The notes under the pieces are model-generated. The model was not told the origin of the DNA and ran no database searches. It worked only from the letters and a program-made list of their open reading frames with translations. Made by a program: the position numbers and the translations under genes. From contig JAHNZQ020000001.1 of NCBI GenBank assembly GCA_019155205.2, positions 66,860 to 130,859 on the forward strand: a stretch of DNA of 64,000 nt. Reading direction: 5' to 3'. This DNA is from Gracilaria vermiculophylla. Taxonomy: Eukaryota; Rhodophyta; Florideophyceae; Gracilariales; Gracilariaceae. Below are positions 1-8,238 of this stretch, in pieces; within the stretch, counting starts at the first letter, position 1; each line of letters opens with the position of its first letter.

Positions 1-489
1 TTTTGGGCTACTATTCTATTCATCGGAGGATTTGGATTTTTACTAGCAGGCATTTCAACTTACTATCGAACTAATTTATTACCTTTTGGTACCATTGATA
101 ATTTAGTTTTTATTCCTCAAGGAATAGTGATGATATTTTATGGAACATTAAGTTTAGCGATTAGCGTCTATATAATTTTTACAATTTTTCTTGATATTGG
201 AAGTGGTTATAATGAATATGATAAAGCTCAAAATATTATAAAAGTAATTAGAAAAGGTTTCCCAGGAAAAAATCGAGAAATATTATTAACCTATTCCTTA
301 TCAAATGTAAAGGCCATTGGGATAAAGATCACCGAAGGTTTAAACCCAAAACGAAGTATTTACTTATGTTTAAAAGATGAAAGAAATATACCATTAACGC
401 CAGTTCAAGAGCCTACTAGTATTTCAAATCTCGAAGAAGATGCAGCTAGTTTGGCAAAATTTTTAAATTTAAAATTGGAAAACTTATAA
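1..489 (+). CDS. ycf4: Ycf4, photosystem I assembly protein (5' end cut by window)
   Basis: Ycf4 is a thylakoid membrane factor that helps assemble photosystem I. The frame is open from base 1 and 162 residues are visible; the family is about 180 residues long, so roughly 20 N-terminal residues lie outside the window. Two hydrophobic segments are seen: the first around visible residues 3-17 (GGFGFLLAGIS), the second around 43-62 (MIFYGTLSLAISVYIIFTIF). The family motif LPFGTIDNLVFIPQG lies between them, followed by a soluble C-terminal domain. The ATG at 127 is internal and not the start. It is followed by trnG and the psbEFLJ operon on the same strand. Confidence 0.95.
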   Translation, partial: FWATILFIGGFGFLLAGISTYYRTNLLPFGTIDNLVFIPQGIVMIFYGTLSLAISVYIIFTIFLDIGSGYNEYDKAQNIIKVIRKGFPGKNREILLTYSLSNVKAIGIKITEGLNPKRSIYLCLKDERNIPLTPVQEPTSISNLEEDAASLAKFLNLKLENL

Positions 490-533
490 AATTTTATTGA
501 TTTTAAACTCACATAACTCTATACTAGAGTTAT

Positions 534-604
534 GCGGGCATAGTTTAGTGGTAAAACTTTAGTCTTCCAAACTAATAATGGGGGTTCGATTCCCCCTGCC
601 CGCT
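534..604 (+). tRNA. trnG(ucc): tRNA-Gly (UCC)
   Basis: Cloverleaf with a 7-bp acceptor (GCGGGCA with TGCCCGC), anticodon loop CTTCCAA giving anticodon UCC, and T-arm GGGGGTTCGATTCCCCC. CCA is not encoded. It lies between ycf4 and psbE. Confidence 0.96.
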
Positions 605-680
605 TATTTTACTACTTTTTCTCCAGAGGGTTCAAAGTCGGACTGAGCAACAATTTTTTTTTATAGGAGAATAAATAAAT

Positions 681-935
681 ATGTCTGGTGGTTCTACAGG
701 TGAACGTCCATTTTCGGATATTATTACGAGTGTACGATATTGGATTATTCATAGTATTACAATTCCTTCACTTTTTGTATCAGGATGGCTATTTGTAAGT
801 ACTGGTTTAGCATACGATGTATTTGGCACACCACGTCCAAATGAGTATTTTACGCAAGATCGTCAACAAATTCCATTGGTGAATGATAGATTTAGTGCAA
901 AGCAAGAATTAGAAGACTTAACGAAAGGTTTATAA
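681..935 (+). CDS. psbE: Cytochrome b559 alpha subunit (PsbE)
   Basis: PsbE is the alpha chain of cytochrome b559 in the photosystem II core of the thylakoid membrane; with PsbF it ligates one heme. It has 84 residues, the usual length. The heme-ligand histidine sits in [12 protein letters not shown] at the head of the single membrane helix (about residues 20-40). The start follows a GGAG-type ribosome site (AGGAG near 665). It heads the psbE-psbF-psbL-psbJ cluster, all on the plus strand. Confidence 0.98.
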
Positions 936-1076
936 AAATCGTACTTAGTTAGTTTTATTCACTTCATATTTTTAAGAAAACTTGAACAACGATAACAGTA
1001 ACTGAAATGTTGACTTATTGTTGAAGTATCAAATTAAGTTTTCTAACAACTATGATCATTATTTGAATCAATTTAA

Positions 1077-1217
<141 letters not shown>

Positions 1218-1251
1218 ACTAAAATATAAATATATAAACTATACGAGGTAA

Positions 1252-1374
<123 letters not shown>

Positions 1375-1400
1375 TATTTAATACTAATAGGAGAGTTTTT

Positions 1401-1520
1401 ATGGCAAATACTGGTAGAATTCCATTATGGCTTGTAGGTTTAGTTGGTGGATTAGCAGTAATTACTATGCTAGGTGTATTTATCTATGGTTCATATTCAG
1501 GTTTAGGTTCATCACTATAG
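1401..1520 (+). CDS. psbJ: Photosystem II protein J (PsbJ)
   Basis: A 39-residue single-helix photosystem II subunit. It starts [17 protein letters not shown], followed by the family's glycine-rich helix and the end [10 protein letters not shown] clear TAGGAGAG ribosome site precedes the ATG. It is the last gene of the operon; a strong hairpin follows 7 bp after the stop. Confidence 0.97.
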   Translation: MANTGRIPLWLVGLVGGLAVITMLGVFIYGSYSGLGSSL

Positions 1521-1527
1521 AAAAATA

Positions 1528-1578
1528 AAAAATCATAGTTTATAACTCTAAATTACAGAGTTATAAACTATGATTTTT
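1528..1578. terminator. Bidirectional hairpin between psbJ and the Ycf90-like gene
   Basis: A perfect 22-bp inverted repeat (1528-1549 with 1557-1578) with a 7-nt loop and A/T runs at both ends. It sits between two convergent genes and its right arm reaches the stop codon of the minus-strand gene, so it can end transcription from both sides. Confidence 0.85.
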
Positions 1579-2720
1579 TATCTTCGAAGTATTTTTTTTA
1601 TCCTTTTCAAAAATTTTTTAATAAATCTTTTTATAGTTCTTCTAGTTATTTTCTTTTTATAGTAATAATTTCGATTATTGATAGATGAACCATAACCAAA
1701 CCAACCAAACCAAAGCGTAGGAAAAAATCGATCTATGTTTTTTTCATCCGGATATTGCCAGGCTGTCTGACCTCCACTATAAATGCTATTTCGTGGTCTA
1801 GGACCTATATGAAGTTCTGTATTTTCAACAAAAAATGGGAAATAAAAATACTGGCCCCAAATGGCATGAAATAATCCAAAGATTATAAATACAATATGAG
1901 CAAATAAAGTCAAAGATATCAAAAAGTTTAAAGCATTTATTTCAGACATTAACTTTAAAGGATTATTAAAAATAGCCGCCTTAGGAATCAGAATATAGGT
2001 TTGGAAATAAACCATTCGAGAAACGAAGGCAACAAGAGGTTGCTCCACAAAGCCTAAAACGATTAAAAAAGTCCAATGCCACCTTACTAAATAAGGACAA
2101 TATTTTTTTCCAATTCGAGTTATGAAAACATATGCCACTATCCCAGACATTTGAGTCCAAAATTTTGTACAAATAGAGAAAATTTTCGGAATAATTTCAT
2201 TATAAATCTGATAGTAAAGAGGCCATATTTTTGATCTATATGTGTCGTTTAAATTTGAAACAATCATAGAAATAGGATCTATATAATAGATTACTTCTTT
2301 ATTAGATGTAGAAAAATCCATATCTTTTTGGGTGGCTACGCTACCGATGCTTTCATACACTTTAAGACTACCTTCCCTTAAAGTAAATAGACTAGTTTTA
2401 GATTGCATTTCTATAGCGTTTTCTCCTAAGCTAGATAAAAAAGGAACTCTTAATAGTACGTTTCGGTATAGTAAAATAATATTAATTAGATGCTTGTACC
2501 ATAGATATCCAGCAAAAAGACCAATACACGTTATGTAAAAAGAAGTTTTTAAGTTATAACGCATTGCAAGAATTAAGAATCGAACGAAAATAATGAAAAA
2601 TAAAGCATTCTCAATATCAGATAAAGTCAAGCCTGTTTGAATTCTTGTCACTAAAATTTCACCAATGGATTGGAAAGTTTGAATTGAAGCATTCATTGAT
2701 AATTTGAAATTTAAAATCAA
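1578..2720 (-). CDS. ycf90: Large basic membrane protein, probably the diatom Ycf90 family
   Basis: A 380-residue protein of unknown function. Several hydrophobic segments are visible (about residues 37-53, 60-76, 215-232, 262-290). A C-terminal soluble part carries NSIYSGGQTAWQYP and ends in a strongly basic tail of some 30 residues (KKKITRRTIKRFIKKF). No catalytic motif is recognised. Diatom plastids carry a conserved hypothetical gene of this size and type (Ycf90); the name is from memory of the family, not from an alignment. A second methionine (MNASIQ, residue 9) could be the true start. It runs convergent to psbJ and is flanked by trnE. Confidence 0.55.
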   Translation of the reverse strand: MILNFKLSMNASIQTFQSIGEILVTRIQTGLTLSDIENALFFIIFVRFLILAMRYNLKTSFYITCIGLFAGYLWYKHLINIILLYRNVLLRVPFLSSLGENAIEMQSKTSLFTLREGSLKVYESIGSVATQKDMDFSTSNKEVIYYIDPISMIVSNLNDTYRSKIWPLYYQIYNEIIPKIFSICTKFWTQMSGIVAYVFITRIGKKYCPYLVRWHWTFLIVLGFVEQPLVAFVSRMVYFQTYILIPKAAIFNNPLKLMSEINALNFLISLTLFAHIVFIIFGLFHAIWGQYFYFPFFVENTELHIGPRPRNSIYSGGQTAWQYPDEKNIDRFFPTLWFGWFGYGSSINNRNYYYKKKITRRTIKRFIKKFLKRIKKILRR

Positions 2721-2884
2721 TATAAAGTTTTGTATCCATAGGGTATACGACCCCCAAAAAGTTTAAAAAAATAGCATAAATTTCATGTAGGGCTATATCT
2801 ATATCCACGAACCGATCATACATTAAATTAAAATAAAAATCAAGCTTTTAGCAAAAATAATTTTGAGTTATAGTAAAATGAAAC

Positions 2885-2957
2885 TACCCCCAAGGGAATT
2901 CGAATCCCTGTCTGCTCCGTGAAAGGGAGCTGTCCTAGGCCTCTAGACGATGGGGGC
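2885..2957 (-). tRNA. trnE(uuc): tRNA-Glu (UUC)
   Basis: On the minus strand, acceptor GCCCCCA pairs with TGGGGGT, anticodon stem GCTCC/GGAGC with loop CTTTCAC (UUC), T-arm AGGGATTCGAATTCCCT. Discriminator A. In plastids this tRNA also feeds tetrapyrrole synthesis as glutamyl donor (general knowledge). Confidence 0.96.
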
Positions 2958-2973
2958 ATTGAAATAAAAAGAG

Positions 2974-3006
2974 TTTTACAGCTTGTTTCACTGACGAAGT
3001 AAGGCA
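2974..3006 (-). repeat. Copy of the dispersed GTTACTTC...GTGAAAC repeat
   Basis: Read on the minus strand this spacer contains TTACTTCGTCAGTGAAACAA followed by GCTG, a near match to the element found inside ycf45 (54116-54153). It lies between trnE and trnG. Confidence 0.6.
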
Positions 3007-3029
3007 ATAAATCTTTTTAAAATAATAGA

Positions 3030-3101
3030 AGCGGGCAACGCGATTCGAACGCGCGACATCAACCTTGGCAAGGTTGCGCTCTACCACTGAGCTATGCCCG
3101 C
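3030..3101 (-). tRNA. trnG(gcc): tRNA-Gly (GCC)
   Basis: Minus-strand cloverleaf: acceptor GCGGGCA/TGCCCGC, anticodon stem CAACC/GGTTG, loop TTGCCAA (GCC), T-arm with GTTCGAATC. This is the second glycine isoacceptor in the window. Confidence 0.96.
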
Positions 3102-3176
3102 CATTAAATAAAAAGTTTACTTACAAACACACAATACACCAATAACTCTTCAGTGTCAAGAGTTTTGAATTTAAAA

Positions 3177-3214
3177 AATTTAGAAATTATAGATCTCACT
3201 ATAATTTCTAAATT
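3177..3214. terminator. Hairpin after psbZ
   Basis: A perfect 15-bp inverted repeat (3177-3191 with 3200-3214), loop of 8, directly downstream of the psbZ stop on the minus strand. Confidence 0.75.
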
Positions 3215-3215
3215 T

Positions 3216-3401
3216 TTAAATTGAAGCAGCAATACCATCAGCTGCAGCAATTGTAATAACAAGAATTACCCAAACTTGAAAGCCTTGATTAAATTTTTCT
3301 TTTGAATTTTCCCATTCACCGGGTGTCGCTAATGCTACTGGGACTGTCACAATTAAGCCTAAAGAAAGGAATACCAATAAAGCAGTTAAAGCAGTTATCA
3401 T
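3216..3401 (-). CDS. psbZ: Photosystem II protein Z (PsbZ/Ycf9)
   Basis: A 61-residue protein with two membrane helices: [19 protein letters not shown] (about residues 5-24) and [16 protein letters not shown] (about 43-58), separated by the loop [10 protein letters not shown]. That matches PsbZ in length and layout. PsbZ sits at the edge of the photosystem II core and stabilises antenna supercomplexes. It follows psb30 on the minus strand and ends at a hairpin. Confidence 0.93.
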   Translation of the reverse strand: MITALTALLVFLSLGLIVTVPVALATPGEWENSKEKFNQGFQVWVILVITIAAADGIAASI

Positions 3402-3462
3402 ATATTGTAAGATTTTAAATTTTTATATGGATGATTTAATTCAGAAAACACGAAAATTATAA

Positions 3463-3567
3463 TTATAAATTACCTTTTTTTAAAGCTAATAAAACAATTA
3501 CTGCTGGCCCTGCTAACATAATAACACCTGTTGCGATCAGTTGACCTAAAACTTGCCAATTAATCAT
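3463..3567 (-). CDS. psb30: Photosystem II protein Psb30 (Ycf12)
   Basis: A 34-residue single-helix photosystem II subunit: [17 protein letters not shown], then a helix with [17 protein letters not shown]. The GPxVIxLLxxxKGNL ending is the family signature. Only 61 bp separate it from psbZ downstream, so the two may be cotranscribed. An AAGGA ribosome site lies upstream (complement near 3575). Confidence 0.9.
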   Translation of the reverse strand: MINWQVLGQLIATGVIMLAGPAVIVLLALKKGNL

Positions 3568-5554
3568 TTTTTAAATCCTTATATTTGTAATAAAATTTTA
3601 AGTAATAGAATAACTAATAATGTTAATTTTAATTTTACTTTAAAATTGATAAAGTAAAAAATATTTAGTTTTATTTTTATTAGCTTAACGCATTTATTAA
3701 AAATATTTTTCCCCTGGCTTCATAGCTTCAGCTAAATCCAATGTACAACCATTAGAGTTACAAACCTTTATTTTGAACTTGAAACGACTGAGCTTGGCAA
3801 AGTATTTAAGCTCGAGTTGCTTCGTTACCAAGTTCAGGAATTGAAAAAAAGAAATTAAAAGTATAACTTCAAAAAATTTTTGTTACTAAAATTGCTAAAA
3901 TTGGATGTATTTATAGAAGTAACTCTTGAAATAAGATACAAAGAGTTTTATGTACCACATTCTCGAAGAAACGAAACGATAAAGTCAAGTTCTAAAATAA
4001 ATTTTCTTAAATTTTAGAGGAACAACTATTATTCTTTCATAGCTATTCATACATATTATCTTCCAGATTAGTCATATTCCAATTCTTGAATTATTTCAGA
4101 TATTTTTGCTTGGACTTCCAAAACTATATACCAATTTTTTTCTGATCAGGAATTAGGAATTTCCTTCTGCACTAGAATTAAATTCTTCTAAAAAGTATTC
4201 TGCTTTTTCTAAATAATATCGCAGTTCTTCTAGATTTCTTAATGATTTTTTTCTTCCATACCTAGTAACTCTAATAGTATCTTACTACAAACACGTAAAT
4301 GTGACAATCTTCCTATTCGAAAGCCTTACTCATAAAATTCTTATCTTACTCTAATTCTATTCCTATTGTTTCTCTGATAATCGTCATAACCACCTTCATC
4401 TACATCAGGAAAATTAGCATCATCTAAGGGTTCTAAATCTTTTAAAAACACACTCTTTTCTTTTTCTGACATTTTTTACTTCATCGATAGGTTTTATTCT
4501 TTTATTCAGGGCGGTTTTCATTCGATAATCAAACTGCAGCTGAGACTGGTAGCGTTTTTGGTGAATTTTTATCCGTTCCTAAATCTTTGTTCTTCGCTTT
4601 TTCGTACTCTAAGTATTTTTTTGCGTACACCGCAACCAAATCGTCTCGCAACTCCTCTAAAACAATATCGATTTGATCTAAATACTCCTTCCGTACCTTC
4701 CTTCAAAATCTTTTGATTGATCTATCTGCTGGGAAATCATTTTCAATACTGTCAGTAAATTCTTTTAAGGCTTCTGATTCTTCAAATAATCTAGTTGCTT
4801 CTCTGAAATTTTAGTACAATTATTTACTTAACACAAAGTTTAGTAATAAAAAGTTGGAGCATAAGCCCGAAATAAAACTTGCTTCAACTGATTTTTCGTT
4901 AGAAATAGAAATTCGGAATTTTGACCGATGATAAAAATGTCGCCCATCCCAAGAACGTTTCGTGTAGTTAGGTCTACAACTACACTAAGTATTTGTAGAA
5001 TTGCGGACAAATCGGACTCGTCCGGACCAGAATTCCTATACGTATATGGGAAATGGCATTTTTTTTTCATATTTTTTGATTTTAAAATGAATAGGTTCGA
5101 TTTTCCACATTATAATGCTCTTCCGATATGATTTTTAATCAGCATGGAGGAGCTACGCTTATTAAAACTTTACTTACTAACATAGTATTATTCCTTCAAT
5201 AAAAAATTGTTAAAAAATACAGAAATGAATAAAAAACTCACATTTTTTAAAAAAAGTTCTTGAATAGTACTGGTTTCATAATAAAAAACCGAGTATAATC
5301 CACAAAAAATTCTCGAAAACACATTTAGTACTTGCATTATCTCACTCCTTGCTGCATCAATCGGGAATCGAACTCAAAAATACAAATATACGAAACTAAT
5401 TTTTCTACTGCTTCAGTAGCCTAGATAAATGGCATACGTCTGCAATAATTATACATTTAAATATACACCCAAAACAAAAATTTTAAATTAAGGAATCTCT
5501 AGTTCATCTTTATCCTCTACCAAAATCTAGTATTTTCCTGGTATTTTTTAGTAA
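3568..5554. other. Gene-poor decayed region, no intact gene
   Basis: About 2 kb between psb30 and the first repeated-family fragment. On the minus strand several broken reading frames can be followed (about 4100-4290, 4341-4472 and 4530-4770). The last is charged and probably coiled coil (ELRDDLVAVYAKKYLEYEKA), ends at a stop near 4534 and is broken by frameshift near 4700. I see no promoter, RNA gene or known family. It looks like the remains of accessory ORFs. Confidence 0.5.
4341..4472 (-). CDS. Small acidic ORF, hypothetical, possibly a remnant
   Basis: A 43-residue frame starting MSEKEKSVFLKDLEPLDD and ending in an Asn/Arg-rich tail (NNRNRIRVR). It is acidic in the middle (DANFPDVDEGGYDDY). 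The acidic character resembles the small ORF at 28105-28248, but I cannot show homology. It may be only a fragment of a longer decayed gene. Confidence 0.25.
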   Translation of the reverse strand: MSEKEKSVFLKDLEPLDDANFPDVDEGGYDDYQRNNRNRIRVR

Positions 5555-5682
5555 TTATTCGAAATTAAGAGTTACCCAATTGAAATGAACGGGATAAAAA
5601 TCAGATTTAGGAATCGAGAATAATTTTTCCCTTTCACATTGTTGAAAATTACCTAAAGGGCGAATATGAATATTAGGATCAA

Positions 5683-5982
5683 TTGAATTCTTTGTCTTTA
5701 ATAATTCTTTGGAAATTGTACTCATATTTTCTAGTAGATCAAAACTATTATCTCTTTTTTTATGCACAAGAATCCATTCAGATAGATTTTCTTTATCCAT
5801 TCTATCCATTCCTCGAAGTAATCGACGAATTAAATTATAAACAACGAAGAATACGATCTCTCCGCGGTTTTTTTCTTTATGCTTTAGAAATTATTGAAAG
5901 TGGCTTATCAGCTGGCTCCGCTACAAAAGATTACGAAATTTTATCTACAAACCCTTGCTTATCAGCATCAAAACATAATTGA
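5683..5982 (+). pseudogene. Fragment of the repeated plasmid-like family (copy a)
   Basis: This frame contains VDQNYYLFFYAQESIQIDF, then KQRRIRSLRGFFLYA, then KDYEIL, the same block as in the copies at 30177-30795 and 31196-31426 (minus). The similarity extends to DNA level and starts upstream of the ATG. Compared with the 30-kb copy it has a 21-nt in-frame insertion giving LSAGSAT after IIESG. It breaks off at a stop soon after KDYEIL, before the FFWK block. Function unknown; truncated. Confidence 0.6.
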
Positions 5983-6262
5983 TCTTGATAGCCTGGCTGG
6001 AATTCAACGAGTAACTGTTTTTAAACAACCAAGGTCTAAATATTTATTAGCAAGAGTAGTTATGATTGATGATTTGTTTACGGGAAATCTTAATAAACAT
6101 GAAAGGTTCGTAACAGTTGAATTCATTAAAACGTTCAGTTCCAAAGATATTGAATTTGTTCGTCAAACCATCGGGCATAGCAGCTTGAATGCAACTTCAG
6201 GTTACGTCAGTGAAATGGGGGAAGAAGAGCGTCAGGATCGCATTTCTAGGATTCAAGAGTAG
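5894..6262 (+). pseudogene. tyrC: C-terminal remnant of a tyrosine recombinase
   Basis: The last 50 residues carry the end of a phage-integrase-type recombinase: DIEFVRQTIGHSSLNATSGY, with the conserved H of the GH(S/A) box and the nucleophile-type tyrosine. A charged tail (EEERQDRISRIQ) follows. The arginine box (HxxR) that must precede it is absent; the first 70 residues (about 5894-6110) are unrelated and partly overlap the repeated-family fragment. A separate HxxR-type piece lies at 51480-51575. The gene here is broken and chimeric, so catalytic activity is not expected. Confidence 0.6.
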
Positions 6263-6272
6263 TTGAGAGGTG

Positions 6273-6317
6273 AAAAAAGAAGACCAATATTTAAGTCAAA
6301 TATCGGTCCTCTTTTTT
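6273..6317. terminator. Hairpin between two convergent frames
   Basis: Inverted repeat AAAAAAGAAGACC-ATATTT with AAATAT-GGTCCTCTTTTTT around a short loop, ending in T's on the plus strand and A's reversed. It lies after the recombinase remnant and before the stop of the minus-strand ORF at 6343. Confidence 0.75.
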
Positions 6318-6342
6318 AAATTTGAATTAGGACATTAAGTCA

Positions 6343-6750
6343 CTAATATCCGTAGCATTTGTATAATGTCACCACTAGTAACATTTCCCATATGTAATGC
6401 GTTAATGCGTATTTTTCCAATCGATTGAAACCTCTGGCACCGAATAAACCAATCCATCCAGCTACAGGTATGCCAGCAAATGATGTTACTAGAGCTGTAC
6501 CTGATGACGCAGCCCCTATTGCCCCGCATAAACAGCTTGGACCAAAGAAAACTTTGGCAACTGGATTTGGAGAATAATAAAAATTAATACCTGCACGACC
6601 TGCAGTACAAACACTATCTGCACATATTGCAGCATTTCCAATAATCGGAACGTTTTTAGTCACACCTGAAGTTATTTCTGTTACCGATTCTGCAAAACCA
6701 TCAACAGCTGAAGGCGCTAAATTAATCATAAGTTTAATATACGATATCAA
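6343..6750 (-). CDS. Unknown hydrophobic protein, 135 residues
   Basis: I do not recognise the family. The protein is rich in Gly, Ala and Ser and has two hydrophobic stretches: about residues 67-95 (VFFGPSCLCGAIGAAS, then ALVTSFAGI) and 97-106. It carries five or six cysteines (AICADSVCTAG; PSCLCGA). A membrane or exported protein is likely. It is divergent from the ORF at 6846 with a 95-bp gap that can hold both start regions, and it ends at a hairpin. Located in an accessory island, it is probably of plasmid origin. Confidence 0.5.
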   Translation of the reverse strand: MISYIKLMINLAPSAVDGFAESVTEITSGVTKNVPIIGNAAICADSVCTAGRAGINFYYSPNPVAKVFFGPSCLCGAIGAASSGTALVTSFAGIPVAGWIGLFGARGFNRLEKYALTHYIWEMLLVVTLYKCYGY

Positions 6751-6845
6751 CTTTCAAGTATTAATGTCAACAATCTTAACCTTAATCTGTTTTGTTTGAA
6801 AAAAGAAGATATTATTAATATTTATTTAATTACAACTCAACAAAA

Positions 6846-7184
6846 ATGAGATTTACTAAAAAAGATGGAATTTATAGAATTATACTGCTAAGTGGTGCAC
6901 AAGATAACATTTTAAGTGTATCTTTCGATGAGGCTAATTTTAATAAAATCGAAAGATTACAATGGCCAGTTGAAAAAGGTTATAAAATACAAACCTCAAA
7001 AGAAGAAGTTTTAGAGCAAGTACTTGCCGGGTTGGAATCTGTTAATAAATCTCTGAATACCAGCTATAAACTATCTAAAATTTATTTTCTACCTTCGGAT
7101 AGAGCATCAAATTCAGTTTACAAGCTATTGATTTCTAAGTTGATTCGACACTATCATGATGGAAAAGAAATAACTTTTGGTTGA
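6846..7184 (+). CDS. Unknown small soluble protein, 112 residues
   Basis: Not recognised with confidence. The frame is intact, with no signal or membrane segment, and looks like a compact alpha/beta protein: a strand-rich start (YRIILLSG, ILSVSFDE), a helix (KEEVLEQVLAGLESVNKSL), then KIYFLPSDRASNSVYKLLIS and a final helix-turn (RHYHDGKEI). Size, composition and location in an island with toxin-immunity-like genes make an immunity-type protein conceivable, but no toxin partner is visible beside it. It is transcribed away from the ORF at 6343. Confidence 0.45.
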   Translation: MRFTKKDGIYRIILLSGAQDNILSVSFDEANFNKIERLQWPVEKGYKIQTSKEEVLEQVLAGLESVNKSLNTSYKLSKIYFLPSDRASNSVYKLLISKLIRHYHDGKEITFG

Positions 7185-7280
7185 CTTTCAAAGTAGTGTT
7201 AAATGATTAAATAACTCTAAAAAATATTAAGCCATTTAACCATTTAATAGAACAACTAAAAAAAATGATTTTTTATTTTT

Positions 7281-7320
7281 TTAAACTTTGAGTTGCTGAT
7301 AAAGTGTCGTTCTTTGTGTT
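7281..7320 (-). pseudogene. Tail fragment of the repeated family (copy h)
   Basis: Thirteen codons on the minus strand (TQRTTLYQQLKV and stop) match the C-terminal end of the repeated family at 30177-30215. Nothing else of the gene is present. The rest of the 285-bp spacer before rps2 holds no feature I can support. Confidence 0.5.
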
Positions 7321-7469
7321 ATTTTATAAATGCTATTTTTTCGGATGTTATTTTTATTCATTATTTTTTCTCTACCCTATCATTAATATATATTTTTTTT
7401 CAGGTTCAAAAAACTCTTTGATCGACATGATTCTACAATACATCTCTATTATTTTTAATAGAGTGATTT

Positions 7470-8162
7470 TTATACATTTGAATACGATCTTCCTTTTATA
7501 ATACTTTCTGTCAATGATTGTAAAATTAATTTAATGGATCTTACAGCATCATCATTTCCCGGTATTGGTACATCAATTAAGTCAGGATCACAATTTGTAT
7601 CTAAAATGGAAACAATTGGGATCCCTAACTTTTTACATTCTTTTATAGCGGTGATTTCACGTTTTTGATCTATTATAATAGCAACATCTGGTAAATTCTC
7701 CATTGTTTTTAGACCATCTAGATGATAACGTAATTTTTTCAATTCTTTTCGACGCAAAGCGGCTTCTTTTTTTGGTAGTAAATCAAATACATTATCGGCT
7801 TCTTGTTTTTCCAAATCTTTTAAGTATTTAATTCTTTCTTTTAGGGTAGACCAATTAGTAAGCATGCCACCTAACCATCTATAGTTCACATAATATGAAT
7901 TACAACGTTTTGCTTCTTGAGCTATTAAAGTACTAGCTTGTCGTTTTGTACCAATAAATAAAAACGATTTTTCTTGCCGAGCAGCCGATTCAAGGAACTG
8001 GTTAGCTTGTTTTAATAATTTTGCTGATTGAACTAAATCTAAAATATGAATATTGTTTACTTCACTGTAAATATAGGGAAACATTTTTGGGTTCCATCGG
8101 TAAGATTTATGACCAAAATGAACTCCAGCTTCTAATAATTGCGATAAATTTATACTAGACAT
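7470..8162 (-). CDS. rps2: Small ribosomal subunit protein uS2
   Basis: uS2 is a 30S platform protein. The frame stays open to 8249, but I place the start at 8162 because the family begins at [18 protein letters not shown]; this gives 230 residues, a normal plastid length. Conserved blocks: [45 protein letters not shown] and the end [11 protein letters not shown]. It lies downstream of rpoC2 on the minus strand, 76 bp away, at the end of the rpoB-rpoC1-rpoC2 series. Confidence 0.96.
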   Translation of the reverse strand: MSSINLSQLLEAGVHFGHKSYRWNPKMFPYIYSEVNNIHILDLVQSAKLLKQANQFLESAARQEKSFLFIGTKRQASTLIAQEAKRCNSYYVNYRWLGGMLTNWSTLKERIKYLKDLEKQEADNVFDLLPKKEAALRRKELKKLRYHLDGLKTMENLPDVAIIIDQKREITAIKECKKLGIPIVSILDTNCDPDLIDVPIPGNDDAVRSIKLILQSLTESIIKGRSYSNV

Positions 8163-8238
8163 AAAATTTTTAAAAAACTTATTGTATTGAATAATTAGGG
8201 ATTTGCCAAGCAAAACCCACGAGGATACCACGAGCTTA

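Noticed and set aside
4840..5131. Two opposite-strand frames of 76 and 67 codons
   Set aside because: They overlap each other, neither has a ribosome site, and the region is decayed; I could not choose one as real.
5340..5400. tRNA-like T-arm (GAGTTCGATTCCCGATTG on the minus strand)
   Set aside because: No D-arm, anticodon arm or paired acceptor could be found around it; at most a remnant.
5555..5809. 84-codon minus-strand frame
   Set aside because: It lies antisense to the repeated-family copy whose sense strand is established by three other copies; its lower half has no recognisable features.
7304..7501. 65-codon plus-strand frame before rps2
   Set aside because: Low-complexity Phe/Tyr-rich translation of AT-rich spacer that runs into the rps2 3' end on the other strand; no ribosome site.
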